From: Pseudoflavonifractor_A sp022772585
GTDB taxonomy: Bacteria; Bacillota; Clostridia; Oscillospirales; Oscillospiraceae
DNA: 64,000 nucleotides
Reading direction: 5' to 3'
Assembly (NCBI RefSeq): GCF_052065415.1
Contig: NZ_JBQHUB010000006.1
Span: 43,833 to 107,832 of the forward strand
The position numbers and the translations under genes were made by a program. The notes under the pieces are model-generated. The model made no database searches. It was not told the origin of the DNA and saw only the letters and a program-made list of their open reading frames with translations. Shown here piece after piece: positions 16,354 through 24,258 of this stretch (positions within the stretch are counted from its first letter, which is position 1; each line of letters begins with the position of its first letter).

Positions 16354-16887
16354 TTACCGGTTGAGCTGGTCCAGCATCCGGTCCAGGGTGCCGGAGCGCT
16401 TGAGGATCAGGATCACCGCGCAGCCCAGCAGACCGCCCATCAGGGAGGAGGGGGTGTAAGCCGGGATATAGAAGAAGGGGGAGTGCTTGGGCAGGCCGTA
16501 GAACATGCGCATCAGGGGATAGGCCACCATGGCGCTGATGAAGCCGGTGCCGATGACCTCGCCGATAAGGGCGGCCCACAGCTTTTTGGTCTTCTGGTAG
16601 AGCAGGCCGGAGAGGAAGGCGCCGAAGATGGCGCCCACCACCGCCTGGATGGTACGGCCGGTCATCATGCGCATCAGTCCGGTGAGCAGGGCGGCGGCAA
16701 AGCCGTACCAGGGCCCCAGGAACACGGCGCCGATCACGTTGCAGAAGTGCTGGAAGGGCGCCATGGAGGGGAAGTACACGAAGGTGGAGAGCACGAAGCC
16801 CAGGCAGGCCAGCATGGCGGTGAGCACCATCTTGCGCACGGAGAGGGTCCCCCGGACCACAGCAGTTTTACTTGCAGTAGATTTCAT
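16354..16887 (-). CDS. thiW: ECF transporter S component for hydroxyethylthiazole (ThiW)
   Basis: 177 residues with about five to six membrane helices; the ECF S-component pattern is seen in ACLGFVLSTFVYFPSMAPFQHFCNVIGAVFLGPWYG, GLMRMMTGRTIQAVVGAIFG and the YGLPKHSPFFYIPAYTPSS segment characteristic of ThiW. It would bind thiazole and rely on a shared EcfAAT module encoded elsewhere. The ATG at 16887 is preferred over 16896 because AAAGGAA directly abuts the earlier one but is well spaced for the later one. Confidence 0.9.
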   Translation of the reverse strand: MKSTASKTAVVRGTLSVRKMVLTAMLACLGFVLSTFVYFPSMAPFQHFCNVIGAVFLGPWYGFAAALLTGLMRMMTGRTIQAVVGAIFGAFLSGLLYQKTKKLWAALIGEVIGTGFISAMVAYPLMRMFYGLPKHSPFFYIPAYTPSSLMGGLLGCAVILILKRSGTLDRMLDQLNR

Positions 16888-16908
16888 AGTAAACATTCCT
16901 TTCCGTTG

Positions 16909-17205
16909 TTATGATTTCTGGTATTTCGCGGTCTTATCGTCGATGGTCCACACGCCGCCGGGCTTGTAGCTGATCTTCACATAGCTCATGACGCTGGGGG
17001 CCCCCGCCCGGATGCAGATGCGCTGGCACTCCTTCACGATGTCCATGAGGGCGTCCAGTTCCCCCTCCAGAGTGGTCTCAAAGGGGCCCACCACATAGTG
17101 TAACCCGGTGGAGGCAATATAGGCGATGACCTCGTCCACGATGCGGCGGGTCTCCTCCTGCTCCAGCACCTTGGGCAGGACCTGAATGGCAACGCTGGCG
17201 TCCAT
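16909..17205 (-). CDS. Thiamine-binding protein, YkoF/MTH1187 type (DUF77)
   Basis: 98 residues from the ATG at 17205, which overlaps the thiD stop by one base (TGATG). The small ferredoxin-like fold family is recognised from VAIQVLPKVLEQEETRRIVDEVIAYIASTGLHYVVGPFETTLEGE and the terminal SYVKISYKP. Members bind thiamine or HMP-type ligands, possibly as a carrier or sensor. The longer in-frame reading, back to 17574, is a shadow of thiD. Confidence 0.85.
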   Translation of the reverse strand: MDASVAIQVLPKVLEQEETRRIVDEVIAYIASTGLHYVVGPFETTLEGELDALMDIVKECQRICIRAGAPSVMSYVKISYKPGGVWTIDDKTAKYQKS

Positions 17206-18005
17206 CACTGCACCGCGCCCCCTTCCGGCACGGCGTAGTTGTGCTTGAGGGGGCCGCTGCCCGCGCCCAGGTCCAGCCCGGCCTCCATGGCGGCGGTGAT
17301 GTAGGCCTTGGCCTTCCCCACCGCCGTGGGCAGATCGCAGCCCAGGGCCAGGAAGGAGGCGATGGCGGAGGACAGGGTGCAGCCCGAGCCGTGGTTGTTG
17401 GGGTTGTCCACCCGGGGAGAGCGGTACCAGTGGGCCTGTCCGTCCAGCCACAGCAGGTCGTCCGCCGTGTCGGTCAGGTGGCCGCCCTTGATGAGCACGC
17501 CGCCGGCCACCGAAGGGGCGATGGCCCGGGCCGCCCGGAGCATGTCCTCCTCCCCCTCGATGGCAAAGCCGCACAGCCGCTCCGCCTCCGGGATATTGGG
17601 GGTGATGACGGCGGCCAGGGGGAAGAGCTCCCCGGTCAGCGCGGCGACGGCGCCCTCCTGCATCAGGCTGCTGCCGCTGGTGGCCACCATAACGGGGTCC
17701 ACCACCACATGCCGGGCCTTGTACTCCCGCAGCTTGGCGGCGATGGCCCGGATGATATCCCCGTTGGACACCATGCCGATCTTCACCGCGTCGGGCCGGA
17801 TGTCCTGAAAGATGCAGTCCAGCTGGAGGGAGACAAAGTCCGGCGTGGCCTCCATCACGCCGTAGACGCCGGTGGTGTTCTGGGCGGTGAGGGCGGTGAT
17901 GGCGCTCATGCCGTACACCCCCAGGCAGGTCATGGTCTTGAGATCGGCCTGAATGCCGGCCCCGCCGCTGGAGTCGCTGCCCGCGATGGTAAGTACCTTC
18001 TTCAT
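17205..18005 (-). CDS. thiD: HMP / HMP-phosphate kinase (ThiD)
   Basis: 266 residues. ThiD phosphorylates HMP twice to HMP-PP, the pyrimidine substrate of ThiE. Motifs: VLTIAGSDSSGGAGIQADLKT at the N-terminus, VKIGMV, VVVDPVMVATSG, ITPNIPEAERL and the catalytic NNHGSGCTLSSAIA. First gene of the operon, downstream of the TPP riboswitch. The ATG at 18005 is chosen because it aligns with the family start and has GGAAAGGAC upstream; the frame extends into the riboswitch terminator, which is not coding. Confidence 0.96.
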   Translation of the reverse strand: MKKVLTIAGSDSSGGAGIQADLKTMTCLGVYGMSAITALTAQNTTGVYGVMEATPDFVSLQLDCIFQDIRPDAVKIGMVSNGDIIRAIAAKLREYKARHVVVDPVMVATSGSSLMQEGAVAALTGELFPLAAVITPNIPEAERLCGFAIEGEEDMLRAARAIAPSVAGGVLIKGGHLTDTADDLLWLDGQAHWYRSPRVDNPNNHGSGCTLSSAIASFLALGCDLPTAVGKAKAYITAAMEAGLDLGAGSGPLKHNYAVPEGGAVQ

Positions 18006-18042
18006 ATCATCAGTCCTTTCCAAAAATCCGATGCGGTAAATG

Positions 18043-18075
18043 AAAAAGCGGGACGTCCCTTCCGGGACGTCCCGC
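18043..18075 (-). terminator. Expression-platform terminator of the TPP riboswitch
   Basis: On the minus strand GCGGGACGTCCC pairs with GGGACGTCCCGC around TTCC-like loop bases and is followed by five T residues. It lies between the aptamer and thiD, so TPP binding would favour premature termination. Confidence 0.9.
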
Positions 18076-18140
18076 CTCAAGCGTCGTCAGAATCCGTTTC
18101 CTCCATGCGGAGGAGACTCCGCACGTTACTCTGTGCCGCG

Positions 18141-18222
18141 TCCCTACGTTGGCATTACCCACATCAGGTAAGGTCGAGGGACTCGCCCCTCCTCTCAGCC
18201 TCCTCGCGGAAGCTCCCTTGCG
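18141..18222 (-). promoter_or_regulatory. TPP riboswitch aptamer
   Basis: Reading the minus strand, the hallmark THI-element segments appear in order: GGCTGAGAG, then CTTACCTGATGTGGG, then TAATGCCAACGTAGGGA. These are the pyrimidine-sensing loop and the diphosphate-binding arm of the thiamine pyrophosphate riboswitch. It is followed by a terminator and thiD, and so should control all eleven genes of the operon by feedback from TPP. Confidence 0.97.
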
Positions 18223-18228
18223 GTTTTT

Positions 18229-18257
18229 ATTGTAGGACAAACCTTTGTCCCTGTCAA
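18229..18257 (-). promoter_or_regulatory. Promoter of the thiamine operon
   Basis: On the minus strand TTGACA (18252-18257) and TACAAT (18229-18234) with a 17-bp spacer, ending a few bases before the riboswitch. The -35 box starts right behind the terminator of the symporter gene. Confidence 0.9.
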
Positions 18258-18258
18258 G

Positions 18259-18288
18259 AAAAAAAGAGGCATGCCGCGGGCATGCCTC
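18259..18288 (-). terminator. Terminator of the NSS symporter gene
   Basis: GAGGCATGCC/GGCATGCCTC stem (18266-18275 with 18279-18288) followed on the minus strand by seven T residues. Confidence 0.9.
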
Positions 18289-18317
18289 CTTTGGTGCCGG
18301 GACCATCTGCCGGGCAC

Positions 18318-19739
18318 TTACAGTCCCAGCAGGTCCTTCAACATCCGGATAAAATGAAATTTCTGCTCATATCCCACGACAAAGATGATGAGCACGATGA
18401 CGGGCAGGATCCAGGTGAAGTAGAACCGCAGGCTCGCCGGGAATTTGATGCCCTCGCCGGTGTCAGCCTCCTTCAGGAACTTGCGGTAGCCCCAGCCAAA
18501 GCGCTCCGGCGTCACGCAGAAGAGCAGGTAGAGCAGTGAGCCCAGGGGCAGCAGGTTGTTGGAGACGATGAAATCCTCCACGTCCAGCACGCCGCCCACC
18601 ATGGGCACCTGGAGCCCGGAGAGCACATTGAAGCCCAGCAGGCAGGGCAGGCTGAGCAGGAAGATGAGCACGGTGTTCACGGCCACCGCCTTGTTCCGGC
18701 TCCAGCCCCACTTGTCCATACAGCAGGAGAGGATGTTCTCAAACACGGCAATGACGGTGGACATGGCCGCGAAGGACATGAACACGAAGAACAGCGCGCC
18801 CCACAGCCGGCCGCCGGGCATGGCGTTGAAAATATTGGGCAGGGTGATGAAGATCAGGCTGGGGCCCGCGTCGGGCTGCACGCCGAAGGCGAATGCGGAG
18901 GGGAAGATAATCAGGCCCGCCACAAAGGCCACGCCGGTGTCCAGCAGCGTTACGTTGATGGCTTCACCCATCAGACGGCGCTCCTTGCCGATGTAGCTGC
19001 CAAAGATGGCCATGGCGCCAATGCCCAGGCTCAGAGTGAAGAAGGCCTGGCCCATGGCGGCAAACACTGTCTCGCCCAGGATAAAGTCCCCCTGGGCGTT
19101 ATGAACGAGATTGCCGAAGTCGGGTTTCAGGTAAAACTCCAGGCCTGCCCCGGCGCCGGGCAGAGTCACCGCCCGGACGGCCAGCACCACCATCAGCACC
19201 AGCAGGCAGAGCATCATGGATTTGTTGACCTTCTCCACGCCGTTCTGCAATCCCCGGCTGCACACCAGCATGCCCAGGGCCACTACCAGGCCCATAAACA
19301 GGATCTGGATGCCGGGGTCGGCCGTCATATCCCCAAAGATCTGCGCCACGCCGGCGGCGTCATGGCCCACAAAGTCGCCCTTGGCCATCTTGATGAAATA
19401 CAGGAGCAGCCAGCCGGCAATGGTGGTGTAGAACATCATCAGCAGGTAATTGCCCGCCATGCCGAACCAGCCGTACCAGTGCCATCTGGTCCCTTTGGGC
19501 TCCAGCTCCTGAAAAGAGCAGACCACGCTCTTCCGGCTGGCCCGGCCCACGGCAAATTCCATGACCATGATGGGCAGGCCCATGATGAACAGGAAAAACA
19601 GGTACACCAGAACGAAGGCCGCGCCTCCATACTGTCCCACGATATACGGAAAACGCCACACGTTCCCCAATCCGATGGCGCACCCGGCCGATATGAGCAC
19701 AAAGCCCAGCCGGGAGGCAAAGGTTTCTCTCTCCTTCAC
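18318..19739 (-). CDS. Neurotransmitter:sodium symporter (NSS/SNF) family transporter
   Basis: 473 residues with about eleven to twelve membrane segments. NSS proteins couple sodium entry to uptake of amino acids or tryptamine-like compounds. The family opening RLGFVLISAGCAIGLGNVWRFPYI (sodium and substrate site) and GLPIMVMEFAVGR are clear, as is FFTLSLGIGAMAIFGSYI. The start is a GTG at 19739 with GGAGG ten bases before it. It is monocistronic, separated by a terminator from the thi operon. The substrate cannot be read from the sequence; bacterial relatives carry tryptophan, leucine or tyrosine. Confidence 0.9.
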   Translation of the reverse strand: MKERETFASRLGFVLISAGCAIGLGNVWRFPYIVGQYGGAAFVLVYLFFLFIMGLPIMVMEFAVGRASRKSVVCSFQELEPKGTRWHWYGWFGMAGNYLLMMFYTTIAGWLLLYFIKMAKGDFVGHDAAGVAQIFGDMTADPGIQILFMGLVVALGMLVCSRGLQNGVEKVNKSMMLCLLVLMVVLAVRAVTLPGAGAGLEFYLKPDFGNLVHNAQGDFILGETVFAAMGQAFFTLSLGIGAMAIFGSYIGKERRLMGEAINVTLLDTGVAFVAGLIIFPSAFAFGVQPDAGPSLIFITLPNIFNAMPGGRLWGALFFVFMSFAAMSTVIAVFENILSCCMDKWGWSRNKAVAVNTVLIFLLSLPCLLGFNVLSGLQVPMVGGVLDVEDFIVSNNLLPLGSLLYLLFCVTPERFGWGYRKFLKEADTGEGIKFPASLRFYFTWILPVIVLIIFVVGYEQKFHFIRMLKDLLGL

Positions 19740-19868
19740 AGGCGGTATTCCTCCTCACATTTCCTCAGGGGTGCGGCGCTCTCTCCCGCCGCATTCCGAA
19801 CATATGGTGACATTTTACCTGTTTTCCCCCCTATTGTCAACGAAATCAGGCGTTCCGCCCCCGCCGGT

Positions 19869-19897
19869 TTGACATTTGGGCTCTGTTCCGATAGAAT
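19869..19897 (+). promoter_or_regulatory. Promoter of the MBOAT gene
   Basis: TTGACA 19869-19874, 17-bp spacer, TAGAAT 19892-19897. Confidence 0.8.
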
Positions 19898-19928
19898 AGT
19901 TTCTACTTGGAAAAAGGTGGTGCGTTTT

Positions 19929-21368
19929 GTGGCCTTCCTCTCCGCCCGCTATCTGCTGTTCTTCCCGCTGGTGACAATTCTGTACTACCTGGCGCCCGGC
20001 CGGGCCAAGGCCCCCCTTCTGCTTGCGGCCAGCTGGGTCTTTTACCTGTGCACCGGGCCCCGGTATTTCCCCTTCCTGCTGGCTGTGATCCTGATCTCCT
20101 ACGCCGCCGGGCTGCTCATGGAGCGCCGGCACAAAAAGGCGGTGCTGGCTGTCTCCCTGATTCTGTGCATCGGGATACTCTTCGTCTTCAAGTACTTAAA
20201 TTTTGCCCTGGAGCTGCTCTCCGCCGCCCTGGCCGCCGCCGGGCTGTCCTTCTCCTCTCCGGCGCTGGAGCTGCTGCTGCCGGCGGGCATCTCCTTCTAC
20301 CTCTTTCAGGCCATGGGCTATCTGATGGACGTATACCGCGGCAAGGAACAGGCCCAGCGCTCCTTTATCCGCTATGCCCTGTTTCTCTCCTTCTTCCCCA
20401 GCCTGCTCTCCGGGCCCATCGCCCGCTCGCCCCAGCTCATGCCCCAGCTGGGGCGGCCCCGCCCCTTCTCCCGGGACGACCTGCGGGAGGGGCTCTTCCG
20501 CTTCCTGTGGGGCGCGTTCCAGAAGCTGGTGCTGGCCGACCGGCTGGCCGTTCTGGTGCGCACCGTGTTTGCCGCGCCGGAGTCCTTCGGCCGTCTGCAG
20601 ATCCTCTCCGCCGCCGTGGCCTTTTCCCTCCAGATCTACTGCGACTTCGCCGCCTACTCCAACATGGCCATCGGCTCTGCACGGGCCATGGGCTTCACCC
20701 TGACGGAGAATTTCCGCACCCCCTATTTCTCCCGCTCCATTCAGGAATTCTGGCGGCGGTGGCATATCTCCCTGTCCTCCTGGTTCCGGGACTATCTGTA
20801 CATCCCCCTGGGGGGCTCCCGCCGGGGGACTGCCCGAAAGTATCTGAACGTGCTCATCGTCTTTGCCGTCAGCGGCCTGTGGCACGGCGCCGCCCTCACC
20901 TTCGTGGTCTGGGGGCTGCTCAACGGGCTCTATCAGGTGGCCGGCGCGGTCACCGCTCCCCTCCGTGCCCGGGTGCGGCGGTTCTTCCGTCTTTCGGACG
21001 ACGGTCTGCCCACCGTGCTGCTTCAGACCGGGATCACCTTTCTTCTGACCACCGCCGCCTGGGTCTTTTTCCAGGCCGGCAGCCTTTCCACCGCATGCAG
21101 CATGTTTGCCGGGCTCTTTACCGGGCCGGTGTGGGTGTATACTTCCATGGGCCTGGACTGGAAGGAGCTGCTGGTGGCCGCTGCCGGGCTGCTGCTCCTG
21201 CTGGCCGCCGACCTCTTTTCTCTCCGCCAAGACCTGTGGGAGAGCTGGCGCACCTCCCCCCGGCCGGTACGCTGGTGCGCGGTGTGGGTCCTGCTGCTGG
21301 CCTCGGTGATCTTTGGCAGCTACGGGCCGGGCTATGACGCCCAGTCCTTCATCTATTTTCAGTTTTAG
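19929..21368 (+). CDS. MBOAT-family O-acyltransferase (AlgI/DltB-like)
   Basis: 479 residues, around ten to twelve membrane segments. MBOAT proteins move acyl groups (often acetyl or D-alanyl) across or onto envelope polymers. The conserved FWRRWHISLSSWFRDYLYIPLGGSR block and the catalytic His in SGLWHGAALTFVVWGLLNG are intact. The GTG at 19929 is chosen: AAGGTGG ends 9 bases upstream and the promoter lies just before it; the long upstream extension of the frame crosses the promoter and the divergent symporter gene. It is paired with the SGNH-like gene 12 bp downstream, the usual two-part arrangement for polysaccharide acetylation. Confidence 0.88.
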   Translation: MAFLSARYLLFFPLVTILYYLAPGRAKAPLLLAASWVFYLCTGPRYFPFLLAVILISYAAGLLMERRHKKAVLAVSLILCIGILFVFKYLNFALELLSAALAAAGLSFSSPALELLLPAGISFYLFQAMGYLMDVYRGKEQAQRSFIRYALFLSFFPSLLSGPIARSPQLMPQLGRPRPFSRDDLREGLFRFLWGAFQKLVLADRLAVLVRTVFAAPESFGRLQILSAAVAFSLQIYCDFAAYSNMAIGSARAMGFTLTENFRTPYFSRSIQEFWRRWHISLSSWFRDYLYIPLGGSRRGTARKYLNVLIVFAVSGLWHGAALTFVVWGLLNGLYQVAGAVTAPLRARVRRFFRLSDDGLPTVLLQTGITFLLTTAAWVFFQAGSLSTACSMFAGLFTGPVWVYTSMGLDWKELLVAAAGLLLLLAADLFSLRQDLWESWRTSPRPVRWCAVWVLLLASVIFGSYGPGYDAQSFIYFQF

Positions 21369-21380
21369 GAGGTGGCCGCC

Positions 21381-22397
21381 ATGGGCTCTCGCAAGCCACT
21401 GCGGGAAGCGGGCTTTGCCGCCCTCTTCCTGCTGCTCACCGTCTTTCTCCTTCAGCTGGCCGGGGCGGTCCTCCGCCCGCCCCAGGTCTCCTTCGGCTCC
21501 ACCTGGCGGGCCTACCGGGCCGAGCCGAAGAATTCCATAGATGTCCTCTATTTCGGCAGCTCCTATGCCTACTGCGACTACGACCCGGTGGAGGTCTACC
21601 GGGAGACCGGCCTCACCGGCTATGTGATGGGCGGCTCGGAGCAGACCATGTCCATCACCTACTGGTATCTCCGGGAGGCGCTGGCCACCCAGACCCCCTC
21701 GGCAGTGGTCATCGAGCCCACCGGCGTGTTCTTTGAACGATATCAGAGCTTTACCCAGACCAACCTGGTGTACATGCCCTTCTCCCTCAACAAGCTGGGG
21801 GCCGTCTTTACCGCCGCCGAGCCCGCTCTCCGCCCGGGACTGCTCTTTGACCTGTGGTTCTATCACGACCGCTGGCGGGAGGTCACCCTTTCCGACGCGC
21901 TGGAGCGTCTTTCCCCCGCCCGGCCCGACGAAAAAAAGGGCAATACCCCCGTCCAGGGGACCGCTCAGGAGCTGCCCGGCGCTCCCGTCCGCTCCGGGAT
22001 GTCCATCTCCGGGGAACAATATCAGGAAAACCTGAACTGGCTGGACCGCTGCCTCTCCCTCTGCCGGGCGCGGAAGATCCCCGTCCTGCTTCTGGTCAAT
22101 CCCACCTACAGCCAGTATCTCCCGGAGGTCTACGGCGAACTGGAGGAGCACGTCCGCCGGACCGTGCCGGAGGCACACTTCGTCAACTGGAGCGACGCCT
22201 GGGACGCTCTGGGCCTCACCCCCGCCCTCCACCTGTATGACGGCGGCCACCTCAACCACGACGGCGCCATCCTGTATTCCCATGCGGTGGGCCGCCTGCT
22301 TCAGGAGGAGTTGGCCCTGGTCCCCCGTCCCCAGTCCGGCGCCAACGCCGCCGCCTGGGACGCTCTTCTCCAGCGCTGCGACGCCCCAAATGCGTGA
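21381..22397 (+). CDS. SGNH-like acyl-transfer partner protein (DltD/AlgX-like)
   Basis: 338 residues from the ATG at 21381, preceded by TAGGAGG. One N-terminal membrane anchor (AALFLLLTVFLLQLAGAVL) is followed by an extracytoplasmic SGNH-type domain: the Ser-containing FGSSYAYCDYDPVEVY block and a C-terminal Asp/His pair in DGGHLNHDGA. Such proteins act with an MBOAT partner to acylate a surface polymer, here encoded immediately upstream. Which polymer is modified is not visible; no polymer synthesis genes are nearby. Confidence 0.78.
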   Translation: MGSRKPLREAGFAALFLLLTVFLLQLAGAVLRPPQVSFGSTWRAYRAEPKNSIDVLYFGSSYAYCDYDPVEVYRETGLTGYVMGGSEQTMSITYWYLREALATQTPSAVVIEPTGVFFERYQSFTQTNLVYMPFSLNKLGAVFTAAEPALRPGLLFDLWFYHDRWREVTLSDALERLSPARPDEKKGNTPVQGTAQELPGAPVRSGMSISGEQYQENLNWLDRCLSLCRARKIPVLLLVNPTYSQYLPEVYGELEEHVRRTVPEAHFVNWSDAWDALGLTPALHLYDGGHLNHDGAILYSHAVGRLLQEELALVPRPQSGANAAAWDALLQRCDAPNA

Positions 22398-22425
22398 AAA
22401 AGGCCGGGTCATCCCCGGCCTTTTT
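22397..22425. terminator. Terminator after the MBOAT/SGNH pair
   Basis: GGCCGGG (22402-22408) with CCCGGCC (22414-22420), A-run before and TTTTT after; usable from both sides since the minus-strand gene at 22447 ends here. Confidence 0.85.
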
Positions 22426-22446
22426 GCTGTAACATGCGATTCAACA

Positions 22447-22722
22447 TCAGAGCCAGTCCTCCACCACATCCCTCAGTGAAACAGGCGTCACCACATTGCG
22501 CGTCAGCAGCTCCATCAGCTCGTCGATGCGCGATATGCTCACCGTAATGTTGGGGAGCTCGGCCGCGTCACCCCGGTCAGAAGCGGCTATCTTCACGCCA
22601 TAGCTCTCGCACGCGAAGCCTTCGGACATCTCCATCTGATCCACCAGAATGTAGTAATCAAACCGGTAGCGCTGTCCATCCTCTCCTTCCTTTTCGCGCT
22701 GGTCAATATACAGTTCCCTCAT
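22447..22722 (-). CDS. Small conserved protein, DUF6514-like
   Basis: 91 residues from the ATG at 22722, with GAGGGGG upstream. The sequence MRELYIDQREKEGEDGQRY followed by RFDYYILVDQ, the FACESYGVKIA segment and the C-terminal NITVSISRIDELMELLTRN resemble a small clostridial family I recall as DUF6514; no function is known for it. No membrane segment or signal peptide. The frame extends upstream to 22806 but without a ribosome site. Confidence 0.7.
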   Translation of the reverse strand: MRELYIDQREKEGEDGQRYRFDYYILVDQMEMSEGFACESYGVKIAASDRGDAAELPNITVSISRIDELMELLTRNVVTPVSLRDVVEDWL

Positions 22723-22883
22723 TCCATATGTTCCCCCTCGGTTTATGATATCTTCCCTGCCATTATATTGCATTTTATGCCTGCCGCAAAGAACTATCGA
22801 CCGCAATTATCGTCATTTTTCGTTCTTATTCTCTCTGATTTTACAATATTTTATCCAATTTCACGCTGTATTTGTCGAAACAT

Positions 22884-22920
22884 AGGAGAAATGCACGTAC
22901 CTTGACGTACGATTCCTCCT
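22884..22920. repeat. Imperfect inverted repeat upstream of a small membrane protein gene
   Basis: GGAG-A-AAT-GCAC-GTAC on the left faces GTAC-G-ATT-C-CTCC on the right across a short loop. It sits in the spacer between divergent genes at 22722 and 22998. Role unknown; could be an operator or a transcript hairpin. Confidence 0.4.
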
Positions 22921-22997
22921 TGCCAATTCCGTGATTTACCGCTTGTGTCTTCCCGGTTTCTCTGATACGCTCCGTTTAACAAGGAGTGAACTGTGCT

Positions 22998-23246
22998 ATG
23001 GATTTTCTCTCGATGCTTCGCCGTGTATCCCCTCTGTCCAGACTCTTTATGGAGCTGGGTACCCGGCTCTGCGCCGCCATGCTCTCGGCCGCCCTTTTGA
23101 TCCTGGTGTGGGCCGACGCGGCGGATGGGCGCACCGCCCTCTTGCTGGATTATGCCCAAACCATGACCGCTCTGGCTCTGGTTCCTCTGGCCGCGGGCCA
23201 GATCGGTGCGGCCCTGCTGGAAGATATTCTGTGGAGCACTACATAA
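22998..23246 (+). CDS. Small putative membrane protein of unknown function
   Basis: 82 residues from the ATG at 22998, with AAGGAG 11 bases upstream; an in-frame GTG at 22986 lies too close to that site. Two hydrophobic segments are visible, around ALLILVWADA and ALALVPLAAGQIGAALL, separated by a short polar turn, so a two-helix membrane hairpin is likely. I do not recognise the family. It is followed immediately by a strong terminator, which supports its being a real, separately transcribed gene. Confidence 0.55.
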   Translation: MDFLSMLRRVSPLSRLFMELGTRLCAAMLSAALLILVWADAADGRTALLLDYAQTMTALALVPLAAGQIGAALLEDILWSTT

Positions 23247-23278
23247 AAACGCGGGGGCGTGACCGCCTCCGCGTTTTT
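23245..23278. terminator. Bidirectional terminator
   Basis: CGCGGGGGCG (23250-23259) with CGCCTCCGCG (23264-23273), flanked by AAAAA and TTTTT; serves the small membrane protein and the convergent phospholipase-like gene. Confidence 0.88.
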
Positions 23279-23283
23279 CCATT

Positions 23284-24105
23284 CTATGATTTTCCTTTCC
23301 TGCAGTCCGCCCCGCCTCTGCCATTGAAGTCCCGGTCGAACCACGCTGAGAGGGGCGCCCCGGTGGAGACACTCGCCATAAACTCCCGCAGATGGGCAGC
23401 GGCTGCCGGCACCTCGCTGTGAAAGAGCTCCAATATCCGGTCGCCACACTCCCGGCTCTCCGGCGCGGGCTCCCGCCGGAGGATGACCCCCCTGAGCTCC
23501 CGGCAGGCGGGGATGAGCCCGATCACCTTGTCGGCCAGCCAGCCGCCCCGGGTGCCGTACCGCTGGGCAAGGAGACGGCTGTAGTACCGCATGGCCTCAT
23601 AGCCCCGGCGCAGCTGGGCCGGGGCAGCCGTCTCATAGGCGGCGGCCGCCGCCGTGTAGACATGCTCATCCTCAATGGGCGGCAGGTAGACCCGCCCTGC
23701 CGACACCAGGCCCCGGTTCTCGATGAGACGCCGGTCCAGCTCTGCCTCCATGGCCAGATGGGCGATGCGCCCGGCCTCAGCCTGAGACCGGATAAAGCCG
23801 TGACAGGCGGCATCCAGCGCAAAATGGCACAGGAAACCGGCGGCATAGCTGCCGCTCTGGGGCACGCCGTCCCGGATGGCCCCGGCCAGCCGCTGGAATA
23901 CCGGCAGGGCGCTCTCTCCGTGCAGGCGCATGGCCTCCCGCCGGCAGGCGGTCACCAGGGCAGGACGGTAGAAATACAGCGGATCCGGCCCCAGACACCC
24001 CAGGTTGAAGGCCTCCCGCTCCCGGCGGATGGGGTCGGAGAGCTCCTCCGGCGTCTCCCGCAGGACTTTGGCCCCAAAGATCAGATGTGCGAAATAATTG
24101 GGCAT
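23284..24105 (-). CDS. Zinc-dependent phospholipase C-like protein
   Basis: 273 residues from the ATG at 24105 (MPNYFAHLIFGAKVL), preceded by GGAGGTGAGC. The fold of the zinc phospholipase C/S1 nuclease-like family is suggested by the early YFAHLIFG, the FNLGCLGPDPLYFYR block and the His/Asp motif GFLCHFALDAACHGFI. There is no signal peptide, unlike secreted clostridial alpha-toxins, so it is probably an intracellular enzyme of unknown substrate, a common clostridial paralogue. Confidence 0.75.
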   Translation of the reverse strand: MPNYFAHLIFGAKVLRETPEELSDPIRREREAFNLGCLGPDPLYFYRPALVTACRREAMRLHGESALPVFQRLAGAIRDGVPQSGSYAAGFLCHFALDAACHGFIRSQAEAGRIAHLAMEAELDRRLIENRGLVSAGRVYLPPIEDEHVYTAAAAAYETAAPAQLRRGYEAMRYYSRLLAQRYGTRGGWLADKVIGLIPACRELRGVILRREPAPESRECGDRILELFHSEVPAAAAHLREFMASVSTGAPLSAWFDRDFNGRGGADCRKGKS

Positions 24106-24202
24106 GCCGCGCTCACCTCCCTCCGCCGCGCCGCTTGATCTGAACGCAGCCCGGTCCCTTAGTTTACCACGTTTTTTCACTTCAAATCATGGAATGTAAA
24201 GG

Positions 24203-24237
24203 AAACCAGCTCCCGGCCGGAGGGCCGGGAGCTGGTT
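24203..24237 (-). terminator. Probable terminator of the liv operon
   Basis: AACCAGCTCCCGGCC pairs perfectly with GGCCGGGAGCTGGTT; only three T residues follow on the minus strand, so it is a strong hairpin with a weak U-tract. Confidence 0.6.
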
Positions 24238-24258
24238 CTTCTTCCGGTAGTCGTTCGG

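Noticed and set aside
19101..19928. N-terminal extension of the MBOAT frame
   Set aside because: It crosses a consensus promoter and lies antisense to the symporter; the family start and ribosome site fit 19929.
23284..24105. Secreted alpha-toxin-like phospholipase
   Set aside because: No signal peptide and no C-terminal membrane-binding domain, so a toxin call is not supported.
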